Source: CAWGHZ01 sp963822575
GTDB taxonomy: Bacteria; Pseudomonadota; Alphaproteobacteria; MPNO01; DASWLB01
Direction of reading: 5' to 3'
Assembly: GCA_963822575.1 (NCBI GenBank)
Contig: CAWGHZ010000007.1
Coordinates: 62,001 to 126,000, forward strand
Length of the DNA stretch: 64,000 nt
Each line of letters starts with the position of its first letter. Position 1 is the stretch's first letter. This document shows, piece after piece, positions 63,471 through 64,000 of this stretch. Both the position numbers and the translations under genes were made by a program. The notes below the pieces were generated by a model. That model made no database searches and had not been told where the DNA came from. It saw only the letters and a list, made by a program, of their open reading frames with translations.

Positions 63471-64000
63471 ATGAGCGAGCAAAAGCCAAAACGCGACAAG
63501 CCCTGGATCTTCCGTACCTATGCCGGCCATTCCACGGCCGCCGATTCCAACGCGCTCTACCGCAAAAATCTAGCCAAGGGGCAGACCGGCCTGTCGGTCG
63601 CCTTCGATCTGCCGACACAGACCGGCTATGACAGCGATCACGTGCTGGCCAAGGGCGAAGTCGGCAAAGTCGGCGTGCCGGTCAACCACCTCGGCGACAT
63701 GCGCGCGCTGTTTGACGGCATCCCGCTCGCCTCGATGAACACTTCGATGACCATCAACGCCACCGCGGCGTGGCTGATGGCGCTCTACATCGCGGTGGCC
63801 GACGAGCAGGGCGCGCCGCGCGCGGCGCTGACCGGCACCATCCAGAACGACATCATCAAGGAATATCTCTCGCGCGGCACCTACGTTTTTCCGCCGGCGC
63901 CGTCGATGCGGCTGATCAAGGACGTGGCGATCTTCACCACCTCCGAGCTGCCGAAATGGAACCCGATGAACATCTGCTCCTACCACTTGCAGGAGGCGGG
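63471..64000 (+). CDS. ecm: Ethylmalonyl-CoA mutase, N-terminal part (runs off the window)
   Basis: 176 codons visible. DKPWIFRTYAGHSTAADSNA, LYRKNLAKGQTGLSVAFDLP, TQTGYDSDHVLAKGEVGKVG and KWNPMNICSYHLQEAG match the large-subunit-like N-terminus of B12-dependent acyl-CoA mutases, closest to Ecm (also called MeaA) rather than methylmalonyl-CoA mutase. Ecm converts (2R)-ethylmalonyl-CoA to (2S)-methylsuccinyl-CoA, the substrate of Mcd. The C-terminal cobalamin-binding domain lies beyond the right edge. Confidence 0.93.
   Translation, partial: MSEQKPKRDKPWIFRTYAGHSTAADSNALYRKNLAKGQTGLSVAFDLPTQTGYDSDHVLAKGEVGKVGVPVNHLGDMRALFDGIPLASMNTSMTINATAAWLMALYIAVADEQGAPRAALTGTIQNDIIKEYLSRGTYVFPPAPSMRLIKDVAIFTTSELPKWNPMNICSYHLQEA

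Overview
The window is a 64-kb piece of a GC-rich alphaproteobacterial chromosome, most likely Rhizobiales (Bradyrhizobium/Xanthobacteraceae-like). The reasons are a class I lysyl-tRNA synthetase, the ethylmalonyl-CoA pathway enzymes Mcd, Ccr and Ecm, the PdeM/Lhr ligase-associated DNA repair pair, DUF6460 and TIGR02186 proteins, a PodJ-like polarity protein behind a CtrA box, and several families of palindromic intergenic repeats typical of this order. I found no rRNA, tRNA or CRISPR array.

Layout. 0-7.3 kb: an exported nucleoside deaminase with a DUF2165 membrane protein, an NMT1-type ABC importer without an ATPase, and cell-wall genes (L,D-transpeptidase, a Lys/Pro/Glu repeat protein, MepA) followed by an FAH-family hydrolase. 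7.3-16.3 kb: an Lrp regulator divergent from a homodimeric 2-oxoacid dehydrogenase E1 (MdeR/MdeB-like arrangement), Yip1 and GMC oxidoreductase genes, then a modABC molybdate importer running into a BtuF-like protein and a DUF6580 membrane protein. 16.3-27 kb: K+/H+ antiporter, a TRAP transporter with a BKACE enzyme, DMT exporter, acyl-CoA dehydrogenase, MscS channel and a 3-hydroxyisobutyrate dehydrogenase-type oxidoreductase.

27-32 kb is the accessory, decaying part. An IS1182-type insertion sequence sits in the loop of a palindromic unit. That unit lies inside a larger element bounded by 17-bp inverted repeats and TA dinucleotides. Next to it are an outer-membrane-protein fragment and two adjacent aromatic-ring hydroxylase genes (salicylate hydroxylase-like and pobA), each broken by an in-frame stop codon.

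32-49.5 kb: acyl-CoA dehydrogenase, PodJ-like gene, TauE/TIGR02186, pdeM-lhr, pyrD, an S24 repressor-like protein, exported carbonic anhydrase-like protein, lysyl-tRNA synthetase with a low-GC internal segment, a polar amino-acid binding protein and a host-attachment-family protein. Palindromic repeats fill most gaps here, and one is read in frame inside the lhr helicase gene. 49.6-64 kb: mcd, a chemoreceptor, YihY, ccr, a glycosyltransferase/membrane-protein cluster, an amino-acid permease and the start of ecm. Mcd, Ccr and Ecm together mark the ethylmalonyl-CoA route for acetyl-CoA assimilation.

Several otherwise conserved genes (ABC permease, BKACE, two acyl-CoA dehydrogenases, PodJ-like, GT2-GtrA) need one frame correction each, and all corrections are in the same direction. 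This points to draft-quality sequence or recent decay, and such genes are marked individually.
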